Positions 26,759 to 35,805 are shown, counted from the first letter of the stretch. The stretch: 64,000 bases of DNA from Anaerolineales bacterium (GCA_019637755.1 JAHBVC010000001.1:434001-498000); one strand, 5' to 3'. Notes: generated by a model not told the origin, from the letters alone. Numbers and translations are program-made.

Positions 26759-27121
26759 ATGAGAACAACAACGATGTTAGGAGTGATTTTCGTCTTACTA
26801 GGACTTATTGGCTGCTCTGCAGTCGGAACTCCCTCTGACAATCAAGTTATCAACGCTATATGGCCCAACTTTCCATCTTCTTACAGTCCCTATGATGGAG
26901 AGGACGACGAAATCAGAAATGTTGAAATTCACCGCAAACTTATCTGTCCTGAGATCTCGATGAACGGCCAGTTAAGGGGGTGGACACGTGCATGGGTAGT
27001 TTCTTTTTCATATGAACGCGAGCCTTTTGGAGATTTTAGTCAACAAGACAAGGTGAGAACATTTGGGTTTCAGAATGGTGAATTCGTAGTGGCCCCTTGG
27101 TTCAACGGTGTATGCCCTTAG
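26759..27121 (+). CDS. Small lipoprotein, unknown function
   Basis: A 120-residue secreted protein with signal peptide MRTTTMLGVIFVLLGLIGC, lipidated at Cys19. The rest contains no motif I recognise; it has two further cysteines (LICPE and the last GVCP) that might form a disulfide. AGGGAGA lies before the chosen ATG, and TACAAT at 26711-26716 is a candidate -10. The gene is visibly AT-richer than both neighbours, which hints at recent acquisition. It overlaps nothing once the downstream start is set at 27168. Confidence 0.65.
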   Translation: MRTTTMLGVIFVLLGLIGCSAVGTPSDNQVINAIWPNFPSSYSPYDGEDDEIRNVEIHRKLICPEISMNGQLRGWTRAWVVSFSYEREPFGDFSQQDKVRTFGFQNGEFVVAPWFNGVCP

Positions 27122-27132
27122 TCCTTGTCCCT

Positions 27133-27161
27133 TTGACATTCCCCCTGCCCCACACTATCAT
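27133..27161 (+). promoter_or_regulatory. Promoter of the CtlX-like gene
   Basis: TTGACA (27133-27138), 17-nt spacer, TATCAT (27156-27161), then 6 nt to the ATG. Confidence 0.85.
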
Positions 27162-27167
27162 GCGGGC

Positions 27168-28106
27168 ATGACAAGCAGCGCACAACTGACCGATACCGTG
27201 GTGATGGTGAGCCCAGACCAGTTTGGCTACAACCCGGAAACCGCAGAAACCAACGTGTTTCAAAACCAGCCGCAGCAAGACGCGGCGGCATTGCGCGATG
27301 CTGCGCTGGCAGAGTTCAACGGCATGGTGGCCGTCCTGCGTGCCCGCGGCGTGCAAGTGCTGGTGCTGCCCTCGCGCACGGATGCGGTCACGCCGGATGC
27401 AGTGTTCCCTAACAACTGGTTCTCGCTGCATGCCGATGGCAGGCTGGCACTCTACCCCATGTTGACGCCCAACCGCCGCGCCGAGCGCCAAGCGCAGGCG
27501 CTGAGCAGCCTGCTGGCCGGTGCCGGCATCCAGCCCAGCGAGACGGTGGACTTTTCCGCCCAGGAAGCCGCGGGCGAAATCCTGGAGGGCACCGGCAGCC
27601 TGGTGCTCGATCGGGCCAACAAGGTGGCCTTCGCCATGGCCTCGCCGCGCACCACGCAGGCCGCTTTCGATGCCTGGTGCGCCGAGATGGGCTACGAGGG
27701 CGTGTTCTTCCACGCCTATGACAAAGACAGCCTGCCCATCTACCACACCAATGTGATGTTGAGCATCGGCGAAGGCTTTGCCGTGTGCTGCCTGGAAGCT
27801 GTAAAAGATGAAACCGAGCGCACCGTGCTGGAACGCGAGTTGACCGCGCACGGGCGCGAGCTGATCCCAGTAACCCTGGAGCAAGTTTATGCCTTCACCG
27901 CCAACATTCTGCATGTCAAGAACCGCGCCGGCGAGCGGCTGATCGTAATGTCGCAAACGGCTTATGACGCCTTCACCGCCGAGCAGCGCCAACAGCTGGC
28001 CGCATACGGCGAGCTGCTGCCGGTGAAGATCGACCTGATCGAGCAGACGGGCGGCGGCAGCGCCCGCTGCATGCTGGCCGAGGTGTTCACCCCCGCTAGC
28101 GCATAA
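27168..28106 (+). CDS. Amidinotransferase-fold hydrolase, CtlX-like
   Basis: A 312-residue guanidino/ureido-modifying enzyme. Motifs: the substrate-binding FPNNWFSLH, the Glu region GEILEGTGSLVLDR, the His segment YHTNVMLSIG, and the nucleophilic Cys in GGGSARCMLAEVF at the end. This order matches citrulline utilisation hydrolase CtlX and related dimethylargininase-like proteins; the exact substrate is uncertain. The open frame begins at 27108, but the ATG at 27168 follows a full consensus promoter by 6 nt, which strongly supports it and a leaderless mRNA. Confidence 0.87.
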   Translation: MTSSAQLTDTVVMVSPDQFGYNPETAETNVFQNQPQQDAAALRDAALAEFNGMVAVLRARGVQVLVLPSRTDAVTPDAVFPNNWFSLHADGRLALYPMLTPNRRAERQAQALSSLLAGAGIQPSETVDFSAQEAAGEILEGTGSLVLDRANKVAFAMASPRTTQAAFDAWCAEMGYEGVFFHAYDKDSLPIYHTNVMLSIGEGFAVCCLEAVKDETERTVLERELTAHGRELIPVTLEQVYAFTANILHVKNRAGERLIVMSQTAYDAFTAEQRQQLAAYGELLPVKIDLIEQTGGGSARCMLAEVFTPASA

Positions 28107-28137
28107 AAAAAAGCGGAGCCTTGGCTCCGCTTTTTTA
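28107..28137. terminator. Bidirectional intrinsic terminator
   Basis: AAAGCGGAGCC pairs with GGCTCCGCTTT around TT, with A and T runs on both sides, between convergent genes. Confidence 0.92.
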
Positions 28138-28138
28138 T

Positions 28139-30130
28139 TTAGTCCACCACGTAGGGCACTTCGACTACCACCACGCCATTAGTAAAAAGTAGTTTCATGC
28201 GTAGCAGCTGCGCCGCCCGCGTGTGCAACCAGCTATGCCACCAGACGCGCGGCAGAAACTCGGGCACCACCACGGTGATGATCTCATTCGCCTTGCGGTG
28301 CTCGGCGGCATTCTTCACATAGCGCAAGATCGGCTCGAGCAGTAAACGATACGGCGAGCCGAGGATCACCAGGTTCACGCCTGGCGCCCACTTCTGCCAT
28401 TTCAGCAGCACCCGCTCGCCTGCTTCAGCATCCACGGCCACATGCAACACGGTGACGTCTTTGCTGAGCGATTGGGCATAGCGCAGTGCGTTGAGCGTGC
28501 CGCGATGCACGCCCGAAATGGGCATCACCACCTTCTGGTGCTTGATCGGCGCCGGGGATTTGAAACCATCCAGGCTGAGGCGGCGCGCCAGATCCTTGTA
28601 ATGCTCGTGCACCGCCAGGAAGCCAGCGATCAGGATCGGCAACAGGATCAGCACCATCCAGGCGCCATCTTGAAATTTGGTGACGGCAAAAATCAGCATC
28701 ACCACGCCGGTGCATACCGCCCCAAACCCGTTGATCACCATCTTCAGCGGCCAGCGCGCGTCATAGGTGAGTGCCGATTCATATTTCGCCTGAACCGCCT
28801 TGGCCTTGGCACGCGCGGGCTTCTTGGCAGGCTTGAGCTTGCCCACATGCCACCAGCGCCGCGCCATGCCGGCCTGCGACAGAGTGAATGAAAGGAACAC
28901 ACCGATCGCATACAAGGGGATCAGCGAGGACACGTGGGCTTTGAACACCACGATCAGGAGCGAAGCCACCAGGGCCAGCAGCATGATGCCGCGCGAATAC
29001 ACCAGGCGGCTGCCGCGATAGCTCAGCTGGCGCGGCAAGAAGCCATCACCCGCCACCAGTGCCCCCAAGCGCGGGAAGCCGGCAAAAGCCGTGTTGGCGG
29101 CCATGAACAGGATCAGGGTGGTAGCGCCCAAGGCCAGGTAGTACAGAATCTCGCGCCCACCAAAGACCGTGCGCAGGAGCTGCGAGATCACCGTTTCGAA
29201 CTCGGAGGGCACCGCACCGATGCGCATGCTCAAGAACGTGATCCCCAGGAACAGTACGCTCAAAATGCCCGCCATCCACACCAAGGTGATGCCGGCATTG
29301 CGGCTGCGCGGCTGCTTGAAGGCAGTGATGCCGTTGGAGATCGCTTCGATGCCGGTGAGCGCGGCGGTGCCGTTGGCAAACGCGCGCAGGATCAGGAACA
29401 AGGTGATTGGCGAGCTCTCGCCGAGCACTTCCATCGGCGGCGGGCTGGCCACCAGCGGCAGCGCGCCAGTGAAGAACTTCAAGAAGCCCACCGCGATGGT
29501 GCCGAGCATCAAAATAATGAAGGCATAGGCCTGGATCGAAAAGATCGCACCGGATTCGCGCACACCGCGCAAATTGATCAGCGTGATCAAACCCACCATC
29601 ACCAAGGCGATCTCGACTTGGTAAGGCAGCAATTGCGGCAAGGCGGAGACCAGTTGCGCCACCCCCGAGGAGGTGGATACGGCCACAGTGAGCACATAAT
29701 CCATCAGCAGAGAGGCCGCCGCCACCAGCGCAGGCCATTCCCCCAGGTTTTCGCGCGCTACGATGTAAGCGCCGCCGCCACTGGGATAAGCGTGGATGAT
29801 CTGCTCGTACGAAATGGTGACGATGATCAGCAGCGCCACAATGATCAGCGAGAGCGGCACGGAGAGATGCAGCGCCCCCATGCCAGCCAGCGCCAGGATC
29901 ACCAGGATCTCTTGTGTGGCATACGCGGTGGAGGACAACGCATCCGAGGCGAAAATGGCCAGGCCCACCGCCTTGCCAATCGTCTCATGGTCGGCCGCGG
30001 CAGACGCTAGCGGCCGCCCGAAGAACCACTGCCAGATGCCACGCTTGGGGATGTGCCCCATTTTTTTGTAGGAGATATGCTCGTCTTGACGCGCAATCTG
30101 CTCAAGTTTCTTATCGGTTGTATCTTTCAT
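28139..30130 (-). CDS. APC-superfamily permease, KimA-like
   Basis: A 663-residue inner-membrane transporter. After a soluble N-terminus, about 12 transmembrane helices follow, beginning VGLAIFASDALSSTAYATQEILV, where FASDALSS-x-AYA is the signature of KimA (YdaO)-type potassium importers. SYEQIIHAYPSGGGAYIVARENLG is the next conserved stretch. The C-terminal 170 residues are cytosolic and USP-like (VVMPISGVHRGTLNALRYAQ). In Firmicutes such proteins import K+ and are inhibited by c-di-AMP; the same substrate here is inference. A general amino acid permease is the alternative. Confidence 0.8.
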   Translation of the reverse strand: MKDTTDKKLEQIARQDEHISYKKMGHIPKRGIWQWFFGRPLASAAADHETIGKAVGLAIFASDALSSTAYATQEILVILALAGMGALHLSVPLSLIIVALLIIVTISYEQIIHAYPSGGGAYIVARENLGEWPALVAAASLLMDYVLTVAVSTSSGVAQLVSALPQLLPYQVEIALVMVGLITLINLRGVRESGAIFSIQAYAFIILMLGTIAVGFLKFFTGALPLVASPPPMEVLGESSPITLFLILRAFANGTAALTGIEAISNGITAFKQPRSRNAGITLVWMAGILSVLFLGITFLSMRIGAVPSEFETVISQLLRTVFGGREILYYLALGATTLILFMAANTAFAGFPRLGALVAGDGFLPRQLSYRGSRLVYSRGIMLLALVASLLIVVFKAHVSSLIPLYAIGVFLSFTLSQAGMARRWWHVGKLKPAKKPARAKAKAVQAKYESALTYDARWPLKMVINGFGAVCTGVVMLIFAVTKFQDGAWMVLILLPILIAGFLAVHEHYKDLARRLSLDGFKSPAPIKHQKVVMPISGVHRGTLNALRYAQSLSKDVTVLHVAVDAEAGERVLLKWQKWAPGVNLVILGSPYRLLLEPILRYVKNAAEHRKANEIITVVVPEFLPRVWWHSWLHTRAAQLLRMKLLFTNGVVVVEVPYVVD

Positions 30131-30258
30131 CTCAAAATCTCCACCTGCATTCAGGGAGCCGCATGGTTCCCATTTCGGCTGCAGGCACGAAGGCCGATTA
30201 TAGTCCTCTCGCTACCGGCAGCAAGTACCTAAATTAGAACAGATGTTATACTGGAGGA

Positions 30259-33057
30259 ATGCCTAGCATTGTTGCCCTGGATATTGAAAGCACGGGGATC
30301 GATTCGCAAAAAGATGCCATTATTGAGATCGGGGCGGTGCGCTTTGATGGCAACCGCATCGAAGGCGAATGGCACAGCCTGATCAATCCTGGGCGGCGCA
30401 TACCGCCGTTTATCACTCAACTTACCGGAATTAACGACAACATGGTGCGCCAGGCGCCTGGAATGCGCGAGGTGGCCGACTCGCTGGCCAGCTTTGTGGG
30501 CGAAGCGCCGATCCTGGGGCAGCGCATTGCGTTCGATCTCGGATTTTTGCGTCGTCACAACCTCTTTCGTTATAACGATTCGATCGATACCTATGATATT
30601 GCCGCGGTACTGATGCCCGGCGCCGGGCGCTACAACCTTGGCGCGCTGGGCCAGCAACTTAACGTCGCCCACCCGGCCACCCACCGCGCCCTGGATGATG
30701 CCAAGGTGACCCAGGCGGTATACGCCAAGCTCTACGAGCGCATGCTGGCGATGCCGTTGGAGCTGTTGGCCGAGATCGCCCGCCTGGCCGAGAGCCAGGC
30801 CTGGGGCGGCGAGCTCGCCTTCCGCTACGCGTTGCGCCAACGCAGCGGGGAAACCGCGCCCGCCACCAGCTGGGGGGCGCGCGGCCCGCTCTTCGTGCGC
30901 CCGGCCGCCGGCGCCAGTACGCGCCCGCGCTTGGGCGAACCCGAAGCCGCCAAGCCGCTGGATCTGGAAGAGGCGGCGGCGCTGCTGCAGCCCGGTGGCG
31001 CGCTGGCCAGCCACTTCGAAAATTTTGAGCACCGCAGCCAACAAGTGGAAATGCTGCGCGCCGTGGGCGATGCCCTCAGCTCTGGCCACCACCTATTGGT
31101 GGAAGCGGGCACGGGCACGGGCAAATCAATGGCCTATCTGCTGCCTGCGGCGCTCTTCGCCCTGCAAAACGAAACCCGCGTGGTCATCTCCACCAATACC
31201 ATCAACCTGCAAGACCAGTTGATCCACAAAGACATTCCTGATCTGCAGCGCGCCCTGGGGCAGCCGCTGCAGGCCGTGGTGCTCAAGGGGCGCAACAATT
31301 ATCTGTGCCCACGCCGCCTGATGGCGGTGCGCCGCCGCGGCCCAGAGAACGCCGAAGAGCTGCGCGTGCTGGCCAAGGTGCTGGTATGGCTGGAGAGCAC
31401 ACACACCGGCGACCGCGGCGAGCTCAATCTCAATGGGGCTGGCGAGCGCGCCGTGTGGAGCCGCCTCTCGGCTGCCGATGAGAACTGTGGCGGCGAAACC
31501 TGCATCGTGCGCATGGGCGGCATCTGCCCCTTCCACCGCGCCTACCAGGCCGCCGAGCAGGCCGAGCTGGTGATCGTCAACCACGCGCTGCTGCTGGCCG
31601 ATGTGGCCACCGGCAGCCGTGTGCTGCCCGAATACCAGTACCTGGTGGTGGACGAAGCCCATCACATTGAAGCCGCCACCACCAGCGCGCTCAGCTTCCG
31701 GCTCACCCAGCCAGAAGTGGAGCGCATGCTCAAGGAGCTGGGCGGCAGCCGCAGCGGCCAACTGGGCCGCCTGCTGGTGGTGGGCCAGTTGGCCTTGCAA
31801 CCCAGCCCACGCGCCGCGCTTGAAACTTTGGTTGAGGACGCCACCGACCGGGCCTTCCAGTTTCAAAGTTTGCTGACGCGCGTGTTCGCTGCCATTCTGC
31901 ATTTCCTCAACGAACAGCGCGAGGCCTTGCCGCAAGGCGATTACACCCATCAAGAGCGCATCGTAGATGCCACCCGCACTCTGCCCGCCTGGCTGCAAGT
32001 GGAAACCGCCTGGGAGGATGCCCAGTTGGCCTTGCAACCTCTGCTGGGCACGATCGAACAGATCCAGCGCGGCATGAAAGAGCTGGGCGCACAAGGCGTA
32101 GAGGAGTTGGAAGACCTGGCCGGCAACATCGGCAACAGCTACCGTAGCCTGAGCGAACTGAATAAGCAGCTGCAAGCGCTGGTGTTTGAACCGCGCCCCG
32201 AGATCGTGTACTGGATCGAGCTCAACCCGCAACGCCAGACGGTGGTGCTTAACGCCGCGCCACTGCATGTGGGCGAATTGATGGAGGAGCACATCTGGCA
32301 CAAGAAGACCAGCGCCATCCTCACCTCGGCCACGCTCACCGCCGGGGGCGAGTTCGACTACATCAAGCGCCGCTTGCATGCCACGGAAGCTGAAGAGCTG
32401 GCGCTGGGTTCGCCCTTCGATTACGAGAGCGCCGCGCTGCTCTACCTGGTGGAGGATATGCCCGAGCCGGCGGAGCGGCACGCCTACCAGGCCAGCGTGG
32501 AGCGCGGCCTGATCGAGCTGGCCAAGGCGGCCAACGGGCGCACGCTGGCACTGTTCACCTCGTACGACCAGTTGCGTCGCACCTCACGCGCCATCGCCGG
32601 GCCGCTGCGCCAGGCAGGCATCGAAGTCTATGAGCAAGGTGAGGGCGCCTCACCGCACGCCCTGCTGGAGAATTTCAAGAACAGCAAAGCTGCCGTGCTG
32701 CTGGGCACACGCGCCTTCTGGGAAGGCGTCGATATCCCCGGCGATGCGCTTTCCGTGGTGGCGATCGTGCGCCTGCCCTTTGACGTGCCTAGTGATCCGC
32801 TGGTGGCGGCGCGCTCCGAGACCTTTGAAAGCCCCTTCTACGAATACCAGGTGCCTGAGGCGATCCTGCGCTTCCGCCAGGGTTTTGGCCGCCTGATCCG
32901 CACCCAGTACGACCGCGGCGTAGTGGCGATTTTTGATAAACGCTTGCTCACCAAGCAATATGGGGCCTTGTTCATCGATTCGCTACCGCCCTGCACACTG
33001 CGCAAGGGCCGTCTGGCGGATCTGCCACGCGCTGCGGCCCAATGGCTGGGCGCGTAG
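30259..33057 (+). CDS. dinG: DinG-type helicase with N-terminal DEDDh exonuclease
   Basis: A 932-residue DNA repair protein. Residues 1-165 are a DnaQ-like 3'-5' exonuclease (ALDIESTG; HRALDDAKV). From about 265 it is an XPD-like superfamily 2 helicase: EAGTGTGKSMAYLLPA at 283, an STNTINLQDQL motif Ia, VVDEAHHIE near 463, and GFGRLIRTQYDRG for motif VI. Cysteines in NYLCPRR, ENCGGETC and GGICPFH could bind an Fe-S cluster. TATACT at 30247-30252 ends 6 nt before the ATG, and the intervening GGAGGA is itself purine-rich. Confidence 0.92.
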   Translation: MPSIVALDIESTGIDSQKDAIIEIGAVRFDGNRIEGEWHSLINPGRRIPPFITQLTGINDNMVRQAPGMREVADSLASFVGEAPILGQRIAFDLGFLRRHNLFRYNDSIDTYDIAAVLMPGAGRYNLGALGQQLNVAHPATHRALDDAKVTQAVYAKLYERMLAMPLELLAEIARLAESQAWGGELAFRYALRQRSGETAPATSWGARGPLFVRPAAGASTRPRLGEPEAAKPLDLEEAAALLQPGGALASHFENFEHRSQQVEMLRAVGDALSSGHHLLVEAGTGTGKSMAYLLPAALFALQNETRVVISTNTINLQDQLIHKDIPDLQRALGQPLQAVVLKGRNNYLCPRRLMAVRRRGPENAEELRVLAKVLVWLESTHTGDRGELNLNGAGERAVWSRLSAADENCGGETCIVRMGGICPFHRAYQAAEQAELVIVNHALLLADVATGSRVLPEYQYLVVDEAHHIEAATTSALSFRLTQPEVERMLKELGGSRSGQLGRLLVVGQLALQPSPRAALETLVEDATDRAFQFQSLLTRVFAAILHFLNEQREALPQGDYTHQERIVDATRTLPAWLQVETAWEDAQLALQPLLGTIEQIQRGMKELGAQGVEELEDLAGNIGNSYRSLSELNKQLQALVFEPRPEIVYWIELNPQRQTVVLNAAPLHVGELMEEHIWHKKTSAILTSATLTAGGEFDYIKRRLHATEAEELALGSPFDYESAALLYLVEDMPEPAERHAYQASVERGLIELAKAANGRTLALFTSYDQLRRTSRAIAGPLRQAGIEVYEQGEGASPHALLENFKNSKAAVLLGTRAFWEGVDIPGDALSVVAIVRLPFDVPSDPLVAARSETFESPFYEYQVPEAILRFRQGFGRLIRTQYDRGVVAIFDKRLLTKQYGALFIDSLPPCTLRKGRLADLPRAAAQWLGA

Positions 33058-33062
33058 GCGCG

Positions 33063-33467
33063 CTATTCAAGTACAGCGATCGCTTCGATCTCAATCAGGA
33101 AATCAGGGTGCGCCAAGCCAGCCACACCGATCCAGGTGCTGGCTGGCGGATTCTCGCCGGGAAAATACTTGAGCAGGCCGTCGCGCACCGCGGCGTTTTC
33201 GGCCATGTGTGCCTGCACGATGTATATGCGCAGCGAGACAATATCGGCCAGGCTGCCGCCCGCCGTCCGCATGGCATGGCCTACGTTCTTGAAGGCTTCG
33301 TCGACCTGGGCCGCAAAATCACCCACGCCCACGATGGTGCGCTCTGGCCCCCAGGCCACCTGGCCGGAAAGATAGACCGTGCGCTTGCCCTCAGCCACCA
33401 CCACCTGGGCGAAGCCGGAGCGGCGAGCGTCAAACAACTCCGCCGGGTGAATGCTGCTGTGCGACAC
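33063..33467 (-). CDS. RidA/YjgF-family protein
   Basis: A 134-residue trimeric-barrel protein of the RidA/Rid family, which hydrolyse reactive enamines/imines. Family motifs include VYLSGQVAWGPE, VDEAFKNVGHAMRTAGG and STWIGVAGLAHPDFLIEIEA, although the canonical catalytic Arg context is altered to STWIGV, so it may be a Rid subclass lacking deaminase activity. The frame is open to a TTG at 33491, but the GTG at 33467 avoids overlap with the upstream gene and starts 7 nt after its stop. It ends the paa-linked gene run. Confidence 0.83.
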   Translation of the reverse strand: MSHSSIHPAELFDARRSGFAQVVVAEGKRTVYLSGQVAWGPERTIVGVGDFAAQVDEAFKNVGHAMRTAGGSLADIVSLRIYIVQAHMAENAAVRDGLLKYFPGENPPASTWIGVAGLAHPDFLIEIEAIAVLE

Positions 33468-33474
33468 AGGCGGC

Positions 33475-33771
33475 CTACTCGCTTTCAGCAAACAGCAGGC
33501 TGTATAGCCCTTTGGCGAAGGAGTCCAGGTTCTCGCCGGCGGCGGCCATTTCAGGGCTCTTCATGGCGGCCTTGAGCGCATCCACATCGGCAAAATACAT
33601 CTCCGCCATCAAGTAGTAGCCATCGCCCACCAAGCTGCGCGTAAAGCGCGTGACCTGCTTGCTTTGCAAGCCCGGCACTTTGTCAATCAGCGGCAAGTGA
33701 GTTTCAAAATAGGCTTTGTCAAAGGCGGCGGGATCTTCGGGCTGCTTATAGAGGGCTACGAGTTTGGACAT
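33475..33771 (-). CDS. EthD-family ferredoxin-like protein
   Basis: A 98-residue dimeric alpha/beta-barrel protein. It begins MSKLVALYKQPEDPAAFDKA and has the EthD-type YFETHLPLIDKVPGL segment. EthD proteins sit beside oxygenases and often assist them; here the neighbours are phenylacetyl-CoA epoxidase genes. It lies between paaD and the RidA gene on the same strand, separated from paaD by a fold-back repeat. Role unproven. Confidence 0.78.
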   Translation of the reverse strand: MSKLVALYKQPEDPAAFDKAYFETHLPLIDKVPGLQSKQVTRFTRSLVGDGYYLMAEMYFADVDALKAAMKSPEMAAAGENLDSFAKGLYSLLFAESE

Positions 33772-33783
33772 GGGGCTCCTTGG

Positions 33784-33871
33784 GTGAGAATGATTAGTGA
33801 GTAGTGAACGGTCACCAGTAAATCAGGAAGTCCAGTTATGCGAGTTCCTGTTCACTCATCACTGCTCACTT
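33784..33871. repeat. GAGCAGTGA fold-back repeat (family B)
   Basis: Left part AGTGAGTAGTGAAC and right part GTTCACTCATCACTGCTCAC form a loose inverted repeat. It separates paaD from the EthD gene. Confidence 0.75.
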
Positions 33872-33874
33872 GTC

Positions 33875-34393
33875 TTACAAAGGTTTAAACATCTCAAACG
33901 GTTCTTTGCAATCCACGCAAGTGTAAATCATGCGGCATGGGGTAGTGCCAAAGTTGTTTTGCAAGGTGGTGTTGTGCGAGCCACAACGCGGGCAGGCGAC
34001 CGGCTCCATGAGCACTTGGATCACATTGCCGCGGTGGCGCGGCGGCGGCGCCAGGCCGGCGGCTTGCAGCTTGCTGCGGGCGGCCGCCGTCATCCACTCC
34101 GTGGTCCAGGCGGGGTTGTGCTGCACGCGCACATCCACATCGGCAACGCCAGCCGCCTGCAAGCGTTCACGAATGCTTTGGTCGATCACCGCATAGGCTG
34201 GGCAGGCCGCAAAGGTAGGCGTAATGGTGACCACCAACTGCTCAGCCTGCCATTCGGCGGAGCGCACAATGCCCAGCTCAACTAAATTCACGATGGGCAT
34301 CTCAGGGTCAGGCACTTCGCTGAGCGCAGCCCACAGTTCGGCATCGCCCAGGCGGGGGGACCCCGCCCCTATGCCAGCTTGCCTGGGCAACAT
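33875..34393 (-). CDS. paaD: Phenylacetyl-CoA epoxidase assembly subunit PaaD
   Basis: A 172-residue accessory protein of the MIP18/DUF59 type needed for phenylacetyl-CoA 1,2-epoxidase maturation. The N-terminal domain shows EVPDPEMPIVNLVELGIV and TPTFAACPAYAVID. The C-terminal zinc-ribbon reads ACPRCGSHNT and TCVDCKEPFEMFKPL, with four cysteines. In-frame GTG codons exist at 34399 and 34396, but the ATG at 34393 shares one base with the paaC stop (TGATG), giving a coupled start. Confidence 0.92.
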   Translation of the reverse strand: MLPRQAGIGAGSPRLGDAELWAALSEVPDPEMPIVNLVELGIVRSAEWQAEQLVVTITPTFAACPAYAVIDQSIRERLQAAGVADVDVRVQHNPAWTTEWMTAAARSKLQAAGLAPPPRHRGNVIQVLMEPVACPRCGSHNTTLQNNFGTTPCRMIYTCVDCKEPFEMFKPL

Positions 34394-35166
34394 CACCACA
34401 TGGCCTCTGGGTCAAGGCGGGCTACGGATTGCAGGTTTTGGATGAGGGACTCAAAGTGCTCAGAGTGCACCTTGCGACTGAAATCAGAAATTGGAGCTCC
34501 GAGATTGACTTGCAAACCAGCCTCAGTCAAAAAGCCCTCAACCGCTGCACTCCACCGCGCGAACAGCTCGGCGCTGCTGGGTACGATGCCGGCGGCGTGC
34601 AAGTCAGCCTCGCCCGGCAGCGGCGCGGCCAGCGCCTGCGCATACGGCCACAGTGCGTCCAACGCGGCCTGCGTGCGGCGGGCGCTCTCCTCGGTGCCGA
34701 GCGCCAGGCGCGGAATCCACGCCTGCGAATGGCGCAGGTGGTACAGCTCCTCGGTGCGGATGCGTGCGGCAATCTCGGCCAGCGGTACGTAGCGACTCTG
34801 GCTCAGCGCCTCAAGGCGCAGGGCCTCAAAGGCGTCGAACAGGTATTGGCGCAAAGTGCTGAAGGCCCAGTCACCCTTGGGCAGCTCGACCAGTTGCAGG
34901 TTGCGGAAACGAGCTGGTTCACGAAAATACACCAACTGGTCCGGGTAGCGGTTCTTATCTTCGCCGAGCAGATCAGCCGCCAGCTCGTACCAGAGCTTGG
35001 CGTGGCCGATCTCGTCGAGGGCTAAATTGGCGAAGGCAATGTCTTCTTCCAGGATGGGCGCGTGCCCGGTCCACTCCGAGTCGCGGTGGCCGAGGATAAG
35101 TTCGTCGTCGGCGAGGGCAATCAGGTAACCGCTAAGGGCGTATTGGTGCGTTCGTTCCATCAACAT
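34393..35166 (-). CDS. paaC: Phenylacetyl-CoA epoxidase structural subunit PaaC
   Basis: The 257-residue non-catalytic ferritin-like partner of PaaA. It carries the helices ALADDELILGHRDSEW, NLALDEIGHAKLWYELAADL and RIRTEELYHLRH, typical of PaaC. An ATG two codons later (35160) is equally possible. It overlaps paaD at the stop. PaaA and PaaC form the oxygenase core that epoxidises phenylacetyl-CoA, the first ring-activating step of aerobic hybrid phenylacetate degradation. Confidence 0.93.
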   Translation of the reverse strand: MLMERTHQYALSGYLIALADDELILGHRDSEWTGHAPILEEDIAFANLALDEIGHAKLWYELAADLLGEDKNRYPDQLVYFREPARFRNLQLVELPKGDWAFSTLRQYLFDAFEALRLEALSQSRYVPLAEIAARIRTEELYHLRHSQAWIPRLALGTEESARRTQAALDALWPYAQALAAPLPGEADLHAAGIVPSSAELFARWSAAVEGFLTEAGLQVNLGAPISDFSRKVHSEHFESLIQNLQSVARLDPEAMW

Positions 35167-35173
35167 GAAATTC

Positions 35174-35258
35174 TTTCACCACAAAGGCACAAAGGGCACA
35201 AAGAGAATTCTTGTCTCACAAAGGTTTTCACTTTGTGTTCTCCGTGTCTTTCTGGTTC
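35174..35258. repeat. CACAAAG fold-back repeat (family C)
   Basis: Multiple CACAAAG units face CTTTGTG units; CACAAAG (35217-35223) and CTTTGTG (35231-35237) form a hairpin whose loop contains the paaB stop codon. The right arm encodes the last PaaB residues (DTENTK). Confidence 0.75.
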
Positions 35259-35800
35259 GCCTTTTGATTGCGCAGCGCACGCATCATCGTAACCACGGGA
35301 TACTCTGCCTGGTCTTTGAAGGTTTTGTAGCGCGCCGCCGAGAACATGGGCTCGGCCTCCGTGCTCTCGTTCTTGAGCACCGCGCTAACCGGGAAGACCC
35401 ACCACCACAGCGGCTGCTTGTCTGCAAGGGTGGTGATGGCCGCTTGCACCGCGGCCTGCGGCGAAGTAGCTTGCACCTCGCCGACATGGCGGCACTGAGC
35501 TTGCTGAGTAAATTTTCCGAATACATAGAAATCAATCAGCCGACCCGCGGCTGGCGGCGGGTCGGCATCGATTAATCGATTAATCGATGCGGTTGTTGAT
35601 AGCTCTTCTTGCGTCTGCGTAAAAATCACATCAGCCAACACCACCCATAACTGCACGGCTTCAGGCCGGCGCACGAAGACATCACGCGCATTCAGCATGG
35701 CCAGCTCAGCGTCTGGCGCGTGCACAGTGCCGTTGTGTACTACAGGCTGGTCAGGGCCTTCCTGCTGGAAGACCATGTAGCGGGGCCATTGCGTATCCAT
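35228..35800 (-). CDS. paaB: Phenylacetyl-CoA epoxidase subunit PaaB, tandem-duplicated form
   Basis: A 190-residue protein, about twice the usual 95. Residues 5-66 (WPRYMVFQQ, HAPDAELAMLNARDVFVRR, LWVVLADVIF) align with classic PaaB. Residues 86-175 repeat the pattern more loosely (IDFYVFGKF, CRHVGEVQATSPQAAVQAA, WWWVFPVSAVL, then FSAARYKTFKDQAEY). The linker SINRLIDAD is written by a perfect 26-bp palindrome, and the C-terminus by a family C repeat. The frame opens at 35845 but the ATG at 35800 begins PaaB homology. PaaB organises the PaaAC oxygenase complex. Confidence 0.85.
   Translation of the reverse strand: MDTQWPRYMVFQQEGPDQPVVHNGTVHAPDAELAMLNARDVFVRRPEAVQLWVVLADVIFTQTQEELSTTASINRLIDADPPPAAGRLIDFYVFGKFTQQAQCRHVGEVQATSPQAAVQAAITTLADKQPLWWWVFPVSAVLKNESTEAEPMFSAARYKTFKDQAEYPVVTMMRALRNQKANQKDTENTK
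35565..35590. repeat. 26-bp perfect palindrome inside paaB (family A)
   Basis: GCATCGATTAATC and its exact reverse complement. It encodes the linker (about residues 71-79) between the two PaaB-like halves, so it is translated. Same CGATTA composition as intergenic family A copies. Confidence 0.85.
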
Positions 35801-35805
35801 TGCAG

